Assembly: GCF_016718685.1 (NCBI RefSeq)
Contig: NZ_JADKCX010000030.1
Coordinates: 1-64,000 of the forward strand
DNA from: Haliscomenobacter sp.
Lineage (GTDB): Bacteria; Bacteroidota; Bacteroidia; Chitinophagales; Saprospiraceae
Length of the DNA: 64,000 nucleotides
Direction of reading: 5' to 3'
Part shown: piece by piece, positions 50,498-60,278 of the stretch
Numbering within the stretch: position 1 is the first letter of the stretch
Layout: each line of letters begins with the position of its first letter
The notes under the pieces: model-generated
The model's database searches: none
Told to the model about the DNA's origin: nothing
The model's input: the letters and a program-made list of their open reading frames with translations, nothing else
Program-made: the position numbers and the translations under genes

Positions 50498-52402
50498 TCA
50501 AGGTTTTATATTGATGCTGGCATTTTGGGCAAATCCAAAAGAGCCGTAGCTAACTTGCAAGGAACGTCCGGTACTGGGTACTTTGTAATTGGCCCTAAAA
50601 ATGCCCGTATTTTCGCCAGTTTCCGTCACTTCAAGGGCGATGGCGGGTTTTTGATCCACTTTTACCCAAACCTTCCCTTTTTCTACCTGATCCCAATCCA
50701 GGTTCAAGGCAGCTTTTAGCTCAATCGTCACGGTTTCACCCACTTTGGCTTGGGTAAGGACTACGCCCCGGGCATTCAAAATTTTGACCTGTTGGCTACC
50801 CAGAGTAGAAAAGGTCAGTGTGGCCATCCAGCCCCGATTGGATACACACCAACCTTCGGTGGCGTAAGCGTCTTTGCCAATCTGATCCTGAGGTTCTTGT
50901 CCAGCAGCTTCGTTTGCTTTTTTCTGAAAATCCTTGTCCAGCGGTGAGCCATCCAGGGTGCCGCGCACCTTGCCCAATTGCCCGTAGCCATTGGGGTGCG
51001 CTCCGGGCCAACCATTCTCAACCCCAGCCCAATACCCACCGATGTCCAGTCGATCCTGGCTTTTGTTGCTCAAATGTGCGCCGACCGGATTGACGCCAAA
51101 AACAAAATCCACCTGGGCCCAGCCAATGTCGCGGAGTCGGGGATTTTTCAACAAGTGCGCCACAGCAAATAGCGAACCGCCCAAAGCCGGAGCTCCACCC
51201 AGTTCTTTGGTTTTGGCATGCGCCCATTCCGTTTCGCTGTGTACGCGGTATTTCCAGAAGTTGTTTGTTTTTTGCTGCATGTGGATGGCCCATGCGCTCA
51301 GTTTTTCACGTGTTCCTTTGGGAGCTTGTTCAGGTGCCAATAGCAAGAAATATGCAAGAGCTTGTGGTGTAATGTGTTCGGCATTGCGGATCCACCACAT
51401 GTGGCGGGGATTGTTGAAATCCCAGTTTTGGATGATGTCCTGGGCGCTTTCCTGGGCCCACTTCAGGTATTTGCCTGGGTTGCCCTGGGGCTCGTTTTTT
51501 TCACAATAATACATAAACAGGTTCCTGAATACCGACTGCCCGTAGGCATTGCCCATTTCGTTGAATTCCTGGAACCCGATGTCCACCCATTTGGTGCTGT
51601 AGGTCCAGTAGCGCACTACTTTGTGGCGCTCGTATTCCAGCCATTTTTCGTTGCAGACCTTGCGGTAAAGCAGGTACTTTTCGCGGGGGAGATAGGGTTT
51701 TAAAAAATCGTGGTAAGCCGCACAAATCACCGACAATTGATCCAGATGGTTCCAATAATCGTATTGCATCCGTGGCTGGCCTTCGTAGCCCAGGCTACCG
51801 TGCCGACTGGCCACCGGGCCTTGGTAGGCGACATGGGTGTAGGCAAATTCGGCGTGCCAAAGGATCAGGTCGATGAGGTCGGGTACATTGTTGTCCCCCA
51901 ATTCCGTTTTCCAGCGGTCAAATAGTGCCGGATTCGAGGCGTAGTAGAGGCATTCAAAAATGGTTTCCAGCCCGTACGCTCCGCCGTCGCGCGAGGGGCC
52001 GCCGCCGTAGATTTTGCTCAAATCCGCGATCGAGGCATCTGCTGAACCCCGCACATCAATAAAAAAATCGTAGGCCAGTTTGGCCGATATTTTTTCCATC
52101 AAATGATCGGCAATCCAAAAAGGGACGGATTGGCCGTGCCCAGTTACGTCGATGTAAAATTCATTTTTGGCAATGGGGTTAAAGGTGCTGAACCAGCCCT
52201 CCTGATTCAGTATCTCGCCTTCAAATTCAACTTGTTTGCTGGTGGTGTTGAGGATTTTAAATTTGGTGCCGTCTTTGGCACCTACACAAACGAAACGTTT
52301 GGCTTCGCCCAGGTTGTATCCCGCTTGATTGACCAAAGGTTTGTTTTGGGCGAAGGCCACGAGGCCGACAAGCATAAAAACCAAGGTATGAATTGCACTC
52401 AT
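50498..52402 (-). CDS. Secreted glycoside hydrolase, GH9-like, with N-terminal Ig-like and C-terminal Ig-like domain
   Basis: 634 residues from the Met at 52402 (MSAIHTLVFMLVGLVAFAQ signal peptide); an upstream Met at 52429 is less likely. Residues about 20-110 look like a cellulase N-terminal Ig-like domain (LVNQAGYNLGEAKRFVCVGA). About 120-510 is an (alpha/alpha)6-like barrel with WNHLDQLSVICAAYHDFLKP and a GH9-type end, QVDFVFGVNPVGAHLSNKSQ. The typical GH9 catalytic DAGDxG motif is not clearly visible, so the assignment is tentative. The C-terminal 110 residues form another beta-sandwich. It lies between SusD and the next secreted protein in the polysaccharide locus. Confidence 0.6.
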   Translation of the reverse strand: MSAIHTLVFMLVGLVAFAQNKPLVNQAGYNLGEAKRFVCVGAKDGTKFKILNTTSKQVEFEGEILNQEGWFSTFNPIAKNEFYIDVTGHGQSVPFWIADHLMEKISAKLAYDFFIDVRGSADASIADLSKIYGGGPSRDGGAYGLETIFECLYYASNPALFDRWKTELGDNNVPDLIDLILWHAEFAYTHVAYQGPVASRHGSLGYEGQPRMQYDYWNHLDQLSVICAAYHDFLKPYLPREKYLLYRKVCNEKWLEYERHKVVRYWTYSTKWVDIGFQEFNEMGNAYGQSVFRNLFMYYCEKNEPQGNPGKYLKWAQESAQDIIQNWDFNNPRHMWWIRNAEHITPQALAYFLLLAPEQAPKGTREKLSAWAIHMQQKTNNFWKYRVHSETEWAHAKTKELGGAPALGGSLFAVAHLLKNPRLRDIGWAQVDFVFGVNPVGAHLSNKSQDRLDIGGYWAGVENGWPGAHPNGYGQLGKVRGTLDGSPLDKDFQKKANEAAGQEPQDQIGKDAYATEGWCVSNRGWMATLTFSTLGSQQVKILNARGVVLTQAKVGETVTIELKAALNLDWDQVEKGKVWVKVDQKPAIALEVTETGENTGIFRANYKVPSTGRSLQVSYGSFGFAQNASINIKP

Positions 52403-52462
52403 TGGGTGAAAAAAGCCCCGATAAAGCATTGCCGTGCTTTACCGGGGACATGAAGGTTATAC

Positions 52463-53950
52463 TTATTTCCAATCTGGATTCTGCTCGATTTTCGGGTTGG
52501 CCAATAGCTCATCCAAGGGGATGGGGAAATACCGGTGCTTGGCTAGTGGCGTACGTACAGGATACACGTTGTTCACGGCCTTGGGCACAACAGTAAGGAA
52601 TGTATTGGTCCGTGTAAGGTCATACCAGCGGTCCCCTTCCGCAAAAAACTCCCAGGCACGCTCTTGAATTACCGCATCGATAAATGCTTCTTTGCTCAAA
52701 CCTGGCGTGAGGTCACTCAAACCTGCCCGTTTGCGGATTGGATTGATAAAACCATACGCGGCAGCGCTTGCACCGTTTAAGCGGGCTTCTGCTTCTGCTG
52801 CGATCAAGTACATGTCGGGCAAACGCAGGATGGGAATGTTGGAGATCAAACCCGTGACAGAAATCGGATCCTGGTATTTTTTGATCAAAACAGCTTTGGT
52901 GGTGATGGGCGTAATGTCTTTCTGCTTTATAGTCACTCCGCTGCGGTTGACAAAAGTGGTATCCAACAACTGGCGGCGTTTGTCGCTTGGATCAAAAGAA
53001 TCAAAGAAGGTTTGGTACGCAAACATTGATCCAAAAGAGGTGCGGGAATAGTCTGCACCTGCACTCCCCGGAGGGCCACAGAGGCTGGTCAACTGGTGGC
53101 CACGGCCCGGAGAAATGGGGGCAGATTCATACGCCCACATGTTTTCTACCCGGGCAGCGTCTTCCTTGTCGTAGCGGTACACATCGCGTACATCGGCCAT
53201 GAGGCTGTATTTGCCAGAGCTGATCACTTCCTGCGCTTTTTGCGAGGCTTTCGCCCAATCTTCATTGTACAAAGCGGCTTTGGCATACAGGGCATTCACC
53301 ACTTCCTTGGAAGGGCGGCCTTTTTCCACGGCGGGATAAGAAGGCAAACCTGCCGCGAGGGCCAGGTCCAAATCAGCATAAATTTGCTTGTATACATCGG
53401 CTTTGAGGCTTTTAGCCACGATACCTTCCGCCTCCGAAGTACTCGGCGAGGTTTTGATGACCACATCCCTGAAGTTTTTGGTCAGGTTCCAGTGGTAAAA
53501 AGCCCGCAGAAAGTAGGCTTCGCCGATGATCTGGTTTTTGCGCGTAGCGTCCATCACCGCATCCGGCACTTTGGCAATGACCCAGTTGGCTTTTTCGATG
53601 CCATCGTAGCAAGATTGCCAGATTTGCATCGGCGATTCGTTGGCACGGCCAGCAGTGCGCTGGGTAGTGTAGTTGTCATCGTAGGCAAAGATGGTCAGGG
53701 TATTGCGCCCTACTACTGCCCGAGGGTAACACTGGTCGGCGCTAAAGTCGGAGACAATGGTCAAAGCTGGCCCGGCACCCATGTCGCCAATGGGGTCGTA
53801 CACCGCGACCAGCCCTTTTTCGGCATCTGAAGCGGTTTTGTAAAAAGCTTCGGTGTAAATGGAGGAATAAATGGTTTCCTCCAACTCGCAGGACGTGGTC
53901 AGCAGGCAAAAAGCCAGGCACAGTCCGATGAATTGATATGATGCGCGCAT
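52463..53950 (-). CDS. SusD/RagB family nutrient-binding lipoprotein
   Basis: 495 residues from the Met at 53950 (MRASYQFIGLCLAFCLLTTS, lipobox Cys next). Typical SusD features: an early YTEAFYKTASDAEKGLVAVY segment, a TPR-like QIIGEAYFLRAFYHWNLTKN, the central region with GRPSKEVVNALYAKAALY, and the C-terminal VIQERAWEFFAEGDRWYDLT, then YFPIPLDELLANPKIEQNP. It is a surface lipoprotein that caps the SusC barrel and binds glycans. Located 35 bases after SusC and upstream of the GH9-like gene, in one transcript. Confidence 0.93.
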   Translation of the reverse strand: MRASYQFIGLCLAFCLLTTSCELEETIYSSIYTEAFYKTASDAEKGLVAVYDPIGDMGAGPALTIVSDFSADQCYPRAVVGRNTLTIFAYDDNYTTQRTAGRANESPMQIWQSCYDGIEKANWVIAKVPDAVMDATRKNQIIGEAYFLRAFYHWNLTKNFRDVVIKTSPSTSEAEGIVAKSLKADVYKQIYADLDLALAAGLPSYPAVEKGRPSKEVVNALYAKAALYNEDWAKASQKAQEVISSGKYSLMADVRDVYRYDKEDAARVENMWAYESAPISPGRGHQLTSLCGPPGSAGADYSRTSFGSMFAYQTFFDSFDPSDKRRQLLDTTFVNRSGVTIKQKDITPITTKAVLIKKYQDPISVTGLISNIPILRLPDMYLIAAEAEARLNGASAAAYGFINPIRKRAGLSDLTPGLSKEAFIDAVIQERAWEFFAEGDRWYDLTRTNTFLTVVPKAVNNVYPVRTPLAKHRYFPIPLDELLANPKIEQNPDWK

Positions 53951-53985
53951 GTTTTTTACTTTTAAAATCCTTAAAATTTTCACCC

Positions 53986-56900
53986 TTAAAAATTCACTTG
54001 TAGGCCGCCAATGAAGGAACGCGCCTGAGGATACACCAGGTTGTCGATGCCGATTACGGTATTGGAACCTGCGAAGGTGTTGACTTCAGGATCAAAACCA
54101 GAGTAATCGGTGATGGTGATGAGGTTGTTCCCACTCACGTACAAACGGATGTTTTGTACCCCTTTGATGCCTTTGAGGGTATACCCCAAGGTGATGTTTT
54201 TGCAGCGGAGGTAAGAGCCATCCTCTAGCGCATAGTCGGTTACAGGCAGACGGCCACCTTGAGCAGCACTTACGTATTGTTGGCTGGGGTTGGTTGGCGA
54301 CCAGCGGTTCACGACTCCTTCATACAGGTTGCGCTGTCCCAGTGGGTTTTCAAAGGACAAACGGCTGACGTTGTATATGTCGTTGCCTTGGGTACCGGAC
54401 CAGAAGGTACTAAAATCAAACCCTTTGAAAGACAAATTGGTAGAAAAACCAAAGATGACATCAGGGTTAGGGTTGCCGACGATGATTTGGTCGGCTGCGC
54501 TGATGGTGCCATCGCCGTTGATGTCTTTGACCTTGTGGCCACCCAAACGACCGTCGTAGCCGGGCAGGATGGTTTCACCAGATTGGTTGACACCATCAAA
54601 TACGAAGGTTTTGATCAAACCCAAAGGTTCACCTACTTTCAGCACGGTATAAGAAGTCACAAAACGCTCCAGGGTGGTGCCGCCGTCCAGATCCAGTACT
54701 TTGTTGCGGTTGATGGTGGCGTTGGCTGCTACCGTCCATTTTACTGCGCCGTCGCTGAGGCGGGCGTTGGCCATGAGTTCAAAACCCTTGTTTTCCAGTG
54801 AAGCAAAGTTGCCCGTGATGCTGGTATAACCGGAGCTCAGTGGCAAGGTTTTGATGTACAACAGGTCTTCGGTTGTTTTGTGGTACACCTCTGCCTGGAG
54901 GCTAAAGCGATCTTTGAAGAAGGCCAAATCAACCGCCAAGGTTGCTTGTTTGGATTTTTCCCAACGCAGCGCCGGGTTGGCAATACCCGTAGGGTTGATC
55001 CCGGTCACGTAGGCATTGTTGAAAACATAATCGCTACCTACCGAAGCTACAGTACTCAGCGATTGGTAAGGCGAAATACCACCAGCATTACCCGTGATGC
55101 CATAGCCGCCACGGATTCTGAAATCGGAAATCCATTTTACGTTGTCCATAAAAGGCTCCTGGATGACCCGCCAGGATGCAGATGCAGCGGGGAAAAAGCC
55201 GTACTTGTTTTCGGCACCAAAACGGCTGGAACCATCCACCCGAGCCACTACGTCAATGAAGTATTTGTCCTTATACCCGTAGTTGATCCGGCCCATGTAG
55301 GAGTCCAGGCGTTGTTTGCTGCGGCCACTACTCACCGTACGGTTGAGGGCCAATTGTAGTGCTTCGTTTTGGGTAGCGTCGTTGGGGAAGCCTGAAGCGC
55401 TGATGGAATTGCTGTTGGCCAGGTCGGATTGGGTAGCAAAAACGCCAGTGAATTTCAGCGTTTGATTTTCACCCAATCGTTGGGCATAAGTCAAAATACT
55501 TTCGTGCAAAAGCCCGGTAAAGCTGGAGTTGGATTTGGAACCAGAGCCTGAGTTGTCATTCAAGTCCCGTACAGCTATGATTGAACGTGGGGAGTAACGG
55601 TCATTCAGGTTGTTTTGCAAATCGATGTTGAAAGAAGCCCGATAGGTCAGGTTTTTCAAAATCTCTACTTCGCCGTAGAAGTTGGCCAACGTACGGCGCA
55701 GATCGGTGCGGTTCAAGTTTTCGGCAAAACCCAAGGGATTGGACACTTCGCGGTAGCGCCCATCGGCTTGTTCTCCAAAAGGAAAAATGGAGCCATCGGC
55801 ACGATAGGGTTTTAAGACGGGCGGCGCGCCAATGGCAGCGCCCAGGATACTGCCCGTTACTACGGCGCCATCGCCTACAGATGTAGAGCCAGTGGTGACC
55901 CCGGAGTTGATGGAGTAGCTGCCCAAAAGGCTGGTTCCTACCTTGAATTTTTTGCTGATGCGGTGATCCAGGTTGGTGCGGAAGGAGTAACGGGTGAAGT
56001 TGGAATTGATCATGATCCCATCCTGGTTGAAGTAGTTGAGCGAAACCGCCAGTTGGGTTTTCTCATTGCCACCATTGATGGACAACTGGTGGTTTTGGAT
56101 GGGTGCTTCCCGAAAGATTAGGCCCTGCCAGTCGATTCCTTCGCCCAAGGAGGCGGGATCACTGTAATAGTTGTTCTTGAATACCTCGTTTTCCACTTGG
56201 GCGAACTCGGTCGCGTTGAGTACGGGTAGCGTTTTGAGCACCTTCTGGGTGCCGTAGTAACTGTCGAAAGTCACGCGGGTTGCCCCAGCTTTGCCCCTTT
56301 TGGTAGTGATCAACACAACCCCGTTGGCCGCACGCGAACCATAAATGGCCGAAGCTCCGGCATCTTTAAGGATTTCAATGCTCTCGATGTCGCTCGGGTT
56401 GATCGTGGACAAAGGGCTAATGTCGTTGATGCCGCCGCCGTTGGATACCTGAATCCCATCCACTACATAGAGTGGTTCGGAGGTTCCGTTGATGGAGTTG
56501 GTACCCCGAATGCGCACGCTGACGTTGCCACCGGGTGCGCCCGAGTTTTGAGTGACCTGGATACCGGAGGCTCGCGCCTGGATGCCTTGCGCTACGTTGA
56601 CCACAGGCGTTTGCATGAGGTCTGAAGCTTTGATGGATACGATGGAACCCGTAGTGCTCGATTTTCGCTGGGTACCGTAACCCACCACGACTACTTCGTT
56701 GAGGGCTTCCACGTCCAGACTGAGTACCACGTCAATGAGCGTGCGGTTGTTGACCGCAATCTCCTGGCTGATGTACCCAGTGTAAGAAATAACCAAGGTG
56801 GCTTGCGGTGAAACGCCTTCCAGTTGATAGCTGCCATCCAGTTCCGAGACTGCTCCATTAGTTGTACCCTTTATAGCAATACTGGCACCAACTAGCACTT

Positions 56901-57003
56901 CTCCGCTGGAATCGGATATCTTTCCGCGTAGGGAGAGATTTTGGGCTTGGGCACTGGTCAATAGACCAAAAAACACAAGCAATATTTGTAATTTGCCTGA
57001 CAT
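53986..57003 (-). CDS. SusC/RagA family TonB-linked outer membrane receptor
   Basis: 1,005 residues, intact. A signal peptide (MSGKLQILLVFFGLLTSAQA) is followed by a carboxypeptidase-like regulatory domain (residues about 25-105), the SusC signature and TonB-box region (LNEVVVVGYGTQRKSSTTGS), a plug domain (IRGTNSINGTSEPLYVVDGI, IEILKDAGASAIYGSRAANG) and a C-terminal beta barrel ending in SFIGGLQVNF with the final aromatic Phe. It imports oligosaccharides with SusD and energy from TonB. It is the first gene of the minus-strand operon and is divergent from the zinc ribbon-LacI regulator, with a 263-base regulatory region between the two. Confidence 0.95.
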   Translation of the reverse strand: MSGKLQILLVFFGLLTSAQAQNLSLRGKISDSSGEVLVGASIAIKGTTNGAVSELDGSYQLEGVSPQATLVISYTGYISQEIAVNNRTLIDVVLSLDVEALNEVVVVGYGTQRKSSTTGSIVSIKASDLMQTPVVNVAQGIQARASGIQVTQNSGAPGGNVSVRIRGTNSINGTSEPLYVVDGIQVSNGGGINDISPLSTINPSDIESIEILKDAGASAIYGSRAANGVVLITTKRGKAGATRVTFDSYYGTQKVLKTLPVLNATEFAQVENEVFKNNYYSDPASLGEGIDWQGLIFREAPIQNHQLSINGGNEKTQLAVSLNYFNQDGIMINSNFTRYSFRTNLDHRISKKFKVGTSLLGSYSINSGVTTGSTSVGDGAVVTGSILGAAIGAPPVLKPYRADGSIFPFGEQADGRYREVSNPLGFAENLNRTDLRRTLANFYGEVEILKNLTYRASFNIDLQNNLNDRYSPRSIIAVRDLNDNSGSGSKSNSSFTGLLHESILTYAQRLGENQTLKFTGVFATQSDLANSNSISASGFPNDATQNEALQLALNRTVSSGRSKQRLDSYMGRINYGYKDKYFIDVVARVDGSSRFGAENKYGFFPAASASWRVIQEPFMDNVKWISDFRIRGGYGITGNAGGISPYQSLSTVASVGSDYVFNNAYVTGINPTGIANPALRWEKSKQATLAVDLAFFKDRFSLQAEVYHKTTEDLLYIKTLPLSSGYTSITGNFASLENKGFELMANARLSDGAVKWTVAANATINRNKVLDLDGGTTLERFVTSYTVLKVGEPLGLIKTFVFDGVNQSGETILPGYDGRLGGHKVKDINGDGTISAADQIIVGNPNPDVIFGFSTNLSFKGFDFSTFWSGTQGNDIYNVSRLSFENPLGQRNLYEGVVNRWSPTNPSQQYVSAAQGGRLPVTDYALEDGSYLRCKNITLGYTLKGIKGVQNIRLYVSGNNLITITDYSGFDPEVNTFAGSNTVIGIDNLVYPQARSFIGGLQVNF

Positions 57004-57065
57004 AGGTGTATACGGTTAAAGTCCAAAATGAGTGATTTTCAAAATCGATCGTATAGTTTAAAAAA

Positions 57066-57089
57066 GATCAATTTGCAGATTTATTGATC
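57066..57089. promoter_or_regulatory. Candidate operator in the SusC/LacI-type divergent region
   Basis: GATCAAT (57066-57072) and ATTGATC (57083-57089) are perfect reverse complements separated by 10 bases. The site lies 63 bases upstream of the susC start and 177 bases upstream of the regulator start. It is an inferred site only: the spacing differs from the compact palindromes bound by most LacI proteins. A CGATCG palindrome at about 57045-57050 is a second candidate. Confidence 0.35.
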
Positions 57090-57266
57090 GAAATTAAGCC
57101 CAGTTTCAAAATAATCAACGGCGACAACCAGGTAGTCTTGCACAAAAACTATCGGGAAGCTTCTCGAAACGGGTAGCGATAGTAATAATTATTGGCGCAC
57201 GGAAGATTTGCCGAAAAAATTTTGGTGATATTCTGTACATTCTCTTCTTTTATCAATGCGTAGTCC

Positions 57267-58427
57267 ATGGGAATGATCAAATGTAAAAAGTGCAACCAGA
57301 TTGAGTTCATCCAAAAATCCGGGATTATGAGGGGAAAGCAGCGTTACTACTGCAAGTCCTGTGATTTTCATTTTACCATCAACGAAACGACAGTACCCCA
57401 GGAAAACCGGCGTCCTCACGAGGTCACGATCATGGATATTGCCCATCAGTTGGGCATTTCCAAATCAACGGTTTCGCGGGCGCTGCGCGGTCATGCTGAT
57501 ATCCATGAAGGCACGCGAAAGATGATTCTGGATTTGGCACAGGAACTGGATTATCAACCCAATCCCCTGGCCAATGCCCTGTTGAAACGCCAGACCAACA
57601 TTGTGGGTATCCTGGTGCCCGAGTTTCGGCATTACTTTTTTCCCACCTTCATTATGGGGGCACAAGAGGTGCTTTCGAAGGCGGGCTACAATGTAATGAT
57701 TTGTCAGTCGGATGAGTCTTACGAAACCGAAGTGGCCAATGTAAAAGCACTTTTGCGGAGCCGCGTAGATGGACTTTTGGTGTCCATCACCGCCAAAACC
57801 GACAATTTTGATCACTTCCGGGCGGTCATGCAGAAGGAAATACCCCTGGTGTTTTTCAACCGGGTTTGCCCTGAACTGGATACACCCCAAGTGATCATTG
57901 ACGACTATTCAGGAGCATTCCAGGCGGTGGAACACCTGATTGAACAGGGCTATCGGCGCATTGCGCACCTGGCTGGTCCGGTCACCTTACAAGTCAGTCG
58001 ACTGCGTTTGCAGGGCTATATCGATGCCCTGCAAAAACACCAGTTGCCGCTGGATCAGGATTTGATTGTGTACCACGATTTGACCGAGGAACACGCCCGA
58101 ATTTGTACCCGACAATTGCTGGATCTGCCCCAGCCGCCAGATGCCATTTTTGCGGTCAATGACCCCTGCGCCATTGAAATAATGCTGATCGCCAAAGAAC
58201 GGGGCATCAATATCCCTCAAGACCTGGGCATTGTGGGATTCAGCAATGACCCCATTTCGGCCATCATTGAGCCTTCGTTGACCACGGTTGAGCAGCCCGT
58301 GTGGAAAATTGGCGAAGAGTCGGCACGGCTGTTGTTGGAGCAAATGGAGCATCCGACGGTGGAGAAAAGGATGTTGGCTACGCGGCTGATTGTGCGGAAA
58401 TCGTCGCAACGATCGCTGCCGATCTAG
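57267..58427 (+). CDS. LacI family regulator with N-terminal transposase-type zinc ribbon
   Basis: 386 residues in one uninterrupted frame. Residues about 1-38 are a zinc ribbon: CKKC, then GIMRGKQRYYCKSCDFHF, like the DNA-binding ribbon of IS1/IS1595-type transposases. Then come a short linker and a LacI HTH (VTIMDIAHQLGISKSTVSRA) with hinge sequence YQPNPLANALL. The remaining 280 residues are a periplasmic-binding-protein-like effector domain (VGILVPEFRHYFFPTFIMGA, LGIVGFSNDPISAIIEPSLT). It probably senses a sugar and controls the divergent susC operon and the downstream FAD-oxidoreductase gene (60 bases away). The start may be 57267 or the Met at 57273. The fusion is unusual for this family. 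Confidence 0.88.
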   Translation: MGMIKCKKCNQIEFIQKSGIMRGKQRYYCKSCDFHFTINETTVPQENRRPHEVTIMDIAHQLGISKSTVSRALRGHADIHEGTRKMILDLAQELDYQPNPLANALLKRQTNIVGILVPEFRHYFFPTFIMGAQEVLSKAGYNVMICQSDESYETEVANVKALLRSRVDGLLVSITAKTDNFDHFRAVMQKEIPLVFFNRVCPELDTPQVIIDDYSGAFQAVEHLIEQGYRRIAHLAGPVTLQVSRLRLQGYIDALQKHQLPLDQDLIVYHDLTEEHARICTRQLLDLPQPPDAIFAVNDPCAIEIMLIAKERGINIPQDLGIVGFSNDPISAIIEPSLTTVEQPVWKIGEESARLLLEQMEHPTVEKRMLATRLIVRKSSQRSLPI

Positions 58428-58487
58428 ACCATTTGCCGGGTAAGCCAATTGACTATAAAACATATTTTTCTCAATACTACCTACACT

Positions 58488-60271
58488 ATGACAAACAGAA
58501 ACGCAATTGGTTTACTCGTTTTGATCTTCCTCCCGCTGCTGGCTCTAGCCCAAAAAGACGCCCTCATTGAAGCCGAAAGTTTCATCGACAAGGGCTATTG
58601 GGTCACCGACCCCCAGTTTATCCAGCAAATGGGCTCCACTTACCTCATGGCACACGGCATGGGTACCCCCGTCAAAAATGCCTCTACCAAAGTGGCCATG
58701 CCCGCCAAAGGCAAATACCATCTGTGGGCCAGAACCAAAAACTGGGCCCCCGGCAACTGGGATGCCCCCGGCCAATTCAAGATGGCCATCAATGGCAAAA
58801 CGCTGGACTTTATTTTTGGCAAAACCCCCAACTGGACCTGGGAATACGCTGGCGAAGTGGTCTTGCCCGGCAAAGAAATGTCCATCGAACTGATCGACCT
58901 CACCGGTTTCAATGCCCGCTGCGACGCTATTTATTTGAGCAAAGTCAAAGTACAGCCGCCAGTAGGAGGCCCGGAACTGGCCGAATGGCGCAAAAAGAAG
59001 TTGAAAGAACCCCTGTCTCCGGAAACCACCAAGTCTTACGATCTGGTCATCACTGGGGGTGGCCTTTCGGGCTGTGCCGCCGCCATCGCTGCAGCTGAAA
59101 AAGGACTAAAGTGGCTTTGATCCACGACCGTCCGGTACTGGGCGGCAACGCCAGTAGCGAAATCCGGGTGCATACCCTGGGCATTTACGGCAAATTTGAA
59201 CGCATCCTGCGCATGATCGACACCGAGCACTACCCCAATGGCTCACCCGAAGCGCAAAAAGACCAGGAGAAAAGGGACCAAAACGTACAACGCTACAAAA
59301 ACATCGACATCCACTACAACTGGCGGGCGTACAATGCCGTGGCCGACAGCCAGGTGATTCAATACGTGGATGCCCAACATACCTCCAACGGAAAACGCAT
59401 CCGCTTCAAAGCGCCCCTCTTTGTCGACGCTACGGGTGACGGCTGGATCGGCTTTTGGGCGGGCGCCTTGTATTCCTATGGCCGTGAAAGTGTATACAAA
59501 TACGGTGAAGCCTGGAACGAATGGGGCGAACTCTGGAGCCCCGAAGAACCCGATAACTTCGTGATGGGTTCCTCGATTTTGTGGCGCACGGAAATTGCCG
59601 AGACGCCACAAAGCTTTCCCCAACTGCCCTGGGCCAAAGAGATCGCCAAAGACCACAAAGCTACCGCGGGCGAGTGGTACTGGGAGTTTTCGCGCAACGA
59701 CCTCCACCAGATTGAAGACGGCGAAGAAATCCGCGACCACTTGTTGAAAGCGATTTACGGCTCCTTTTCCAATGCCAAACAAGTAGCGGGCAACGAAAAA
59801 TACCAGCTGCAATGGGTTTCGTATTTGTTGGGCAAACGGGAATCGCGGCGCCTGGTGGGCGACCATGTTTTTACCTTCAAAGACGTGGTCAACAATGCAC
59901 AGTTTCCGGATTCGGTGGTGGTGGAAAAACGAGAGATCGACGTGCATTTTCAGCAGAACTTGCAGACGGAGGAAACCCCGGATTTTTTGTCCAAAGCCTT
60001 GTTTTACAAAACCAACCGCTACTACATTCCTTACCGGAGTTTGTACTCCCAAAACATCAGCAACCTGTTTATGGCGGGGCGTTGTTTCAGTTGCTCGCAC
60101 ATCGGACTGGGTGGGCCGCGGGTGATGCGCACCACCGGACAAATGGGGGCTGCGGTGGGTTTTGCGGCCGCGCTTTGCCACAAGTACAAGGTGTATCCGC
60201 GGGCGATTTATGAGACGTATTTGCAGGAGTACATGGAGACGATTGAAAAACAGCAGGTCATCAAACCGTAA
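58488..60271 (+). pseudogene. Secreted FAD-dependent oxidoreductase (PF12831-like) with N-terminal carbohydrate-binding-like domain; one frameshift
   Basis: About 594 residues over two frames; the start at 58488 gives a signal peptide (MTNRNAIGLLVLIFLPLLAL). Residues about 25-150 form a beta-sandwich (IEAESFIDKGYWVTDPQFIQ, GKYHLWARTKNWAPGNWDAP) like carbohydrate-binding modules. Then comes the FAD motif VITGGGLSGCAAAIAAAEKG and RPVLGGNASSEIRVHTLG, with GKRESRRLVGDHVFTFKDVV and PYRSLYSQNISNLFMAGRCF as in the cytosolic paralogue. The break at 59109-59111 (AAA) is cured by one base: EKGLKVALIHDRPVLGG. Predicted periplasmic or surface oxidation of a sugar. It is downstream of the LacI-type regulator on the same strand. 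Confidence 0.82.
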
Positions 60272-60278
60272 ATCTTTA

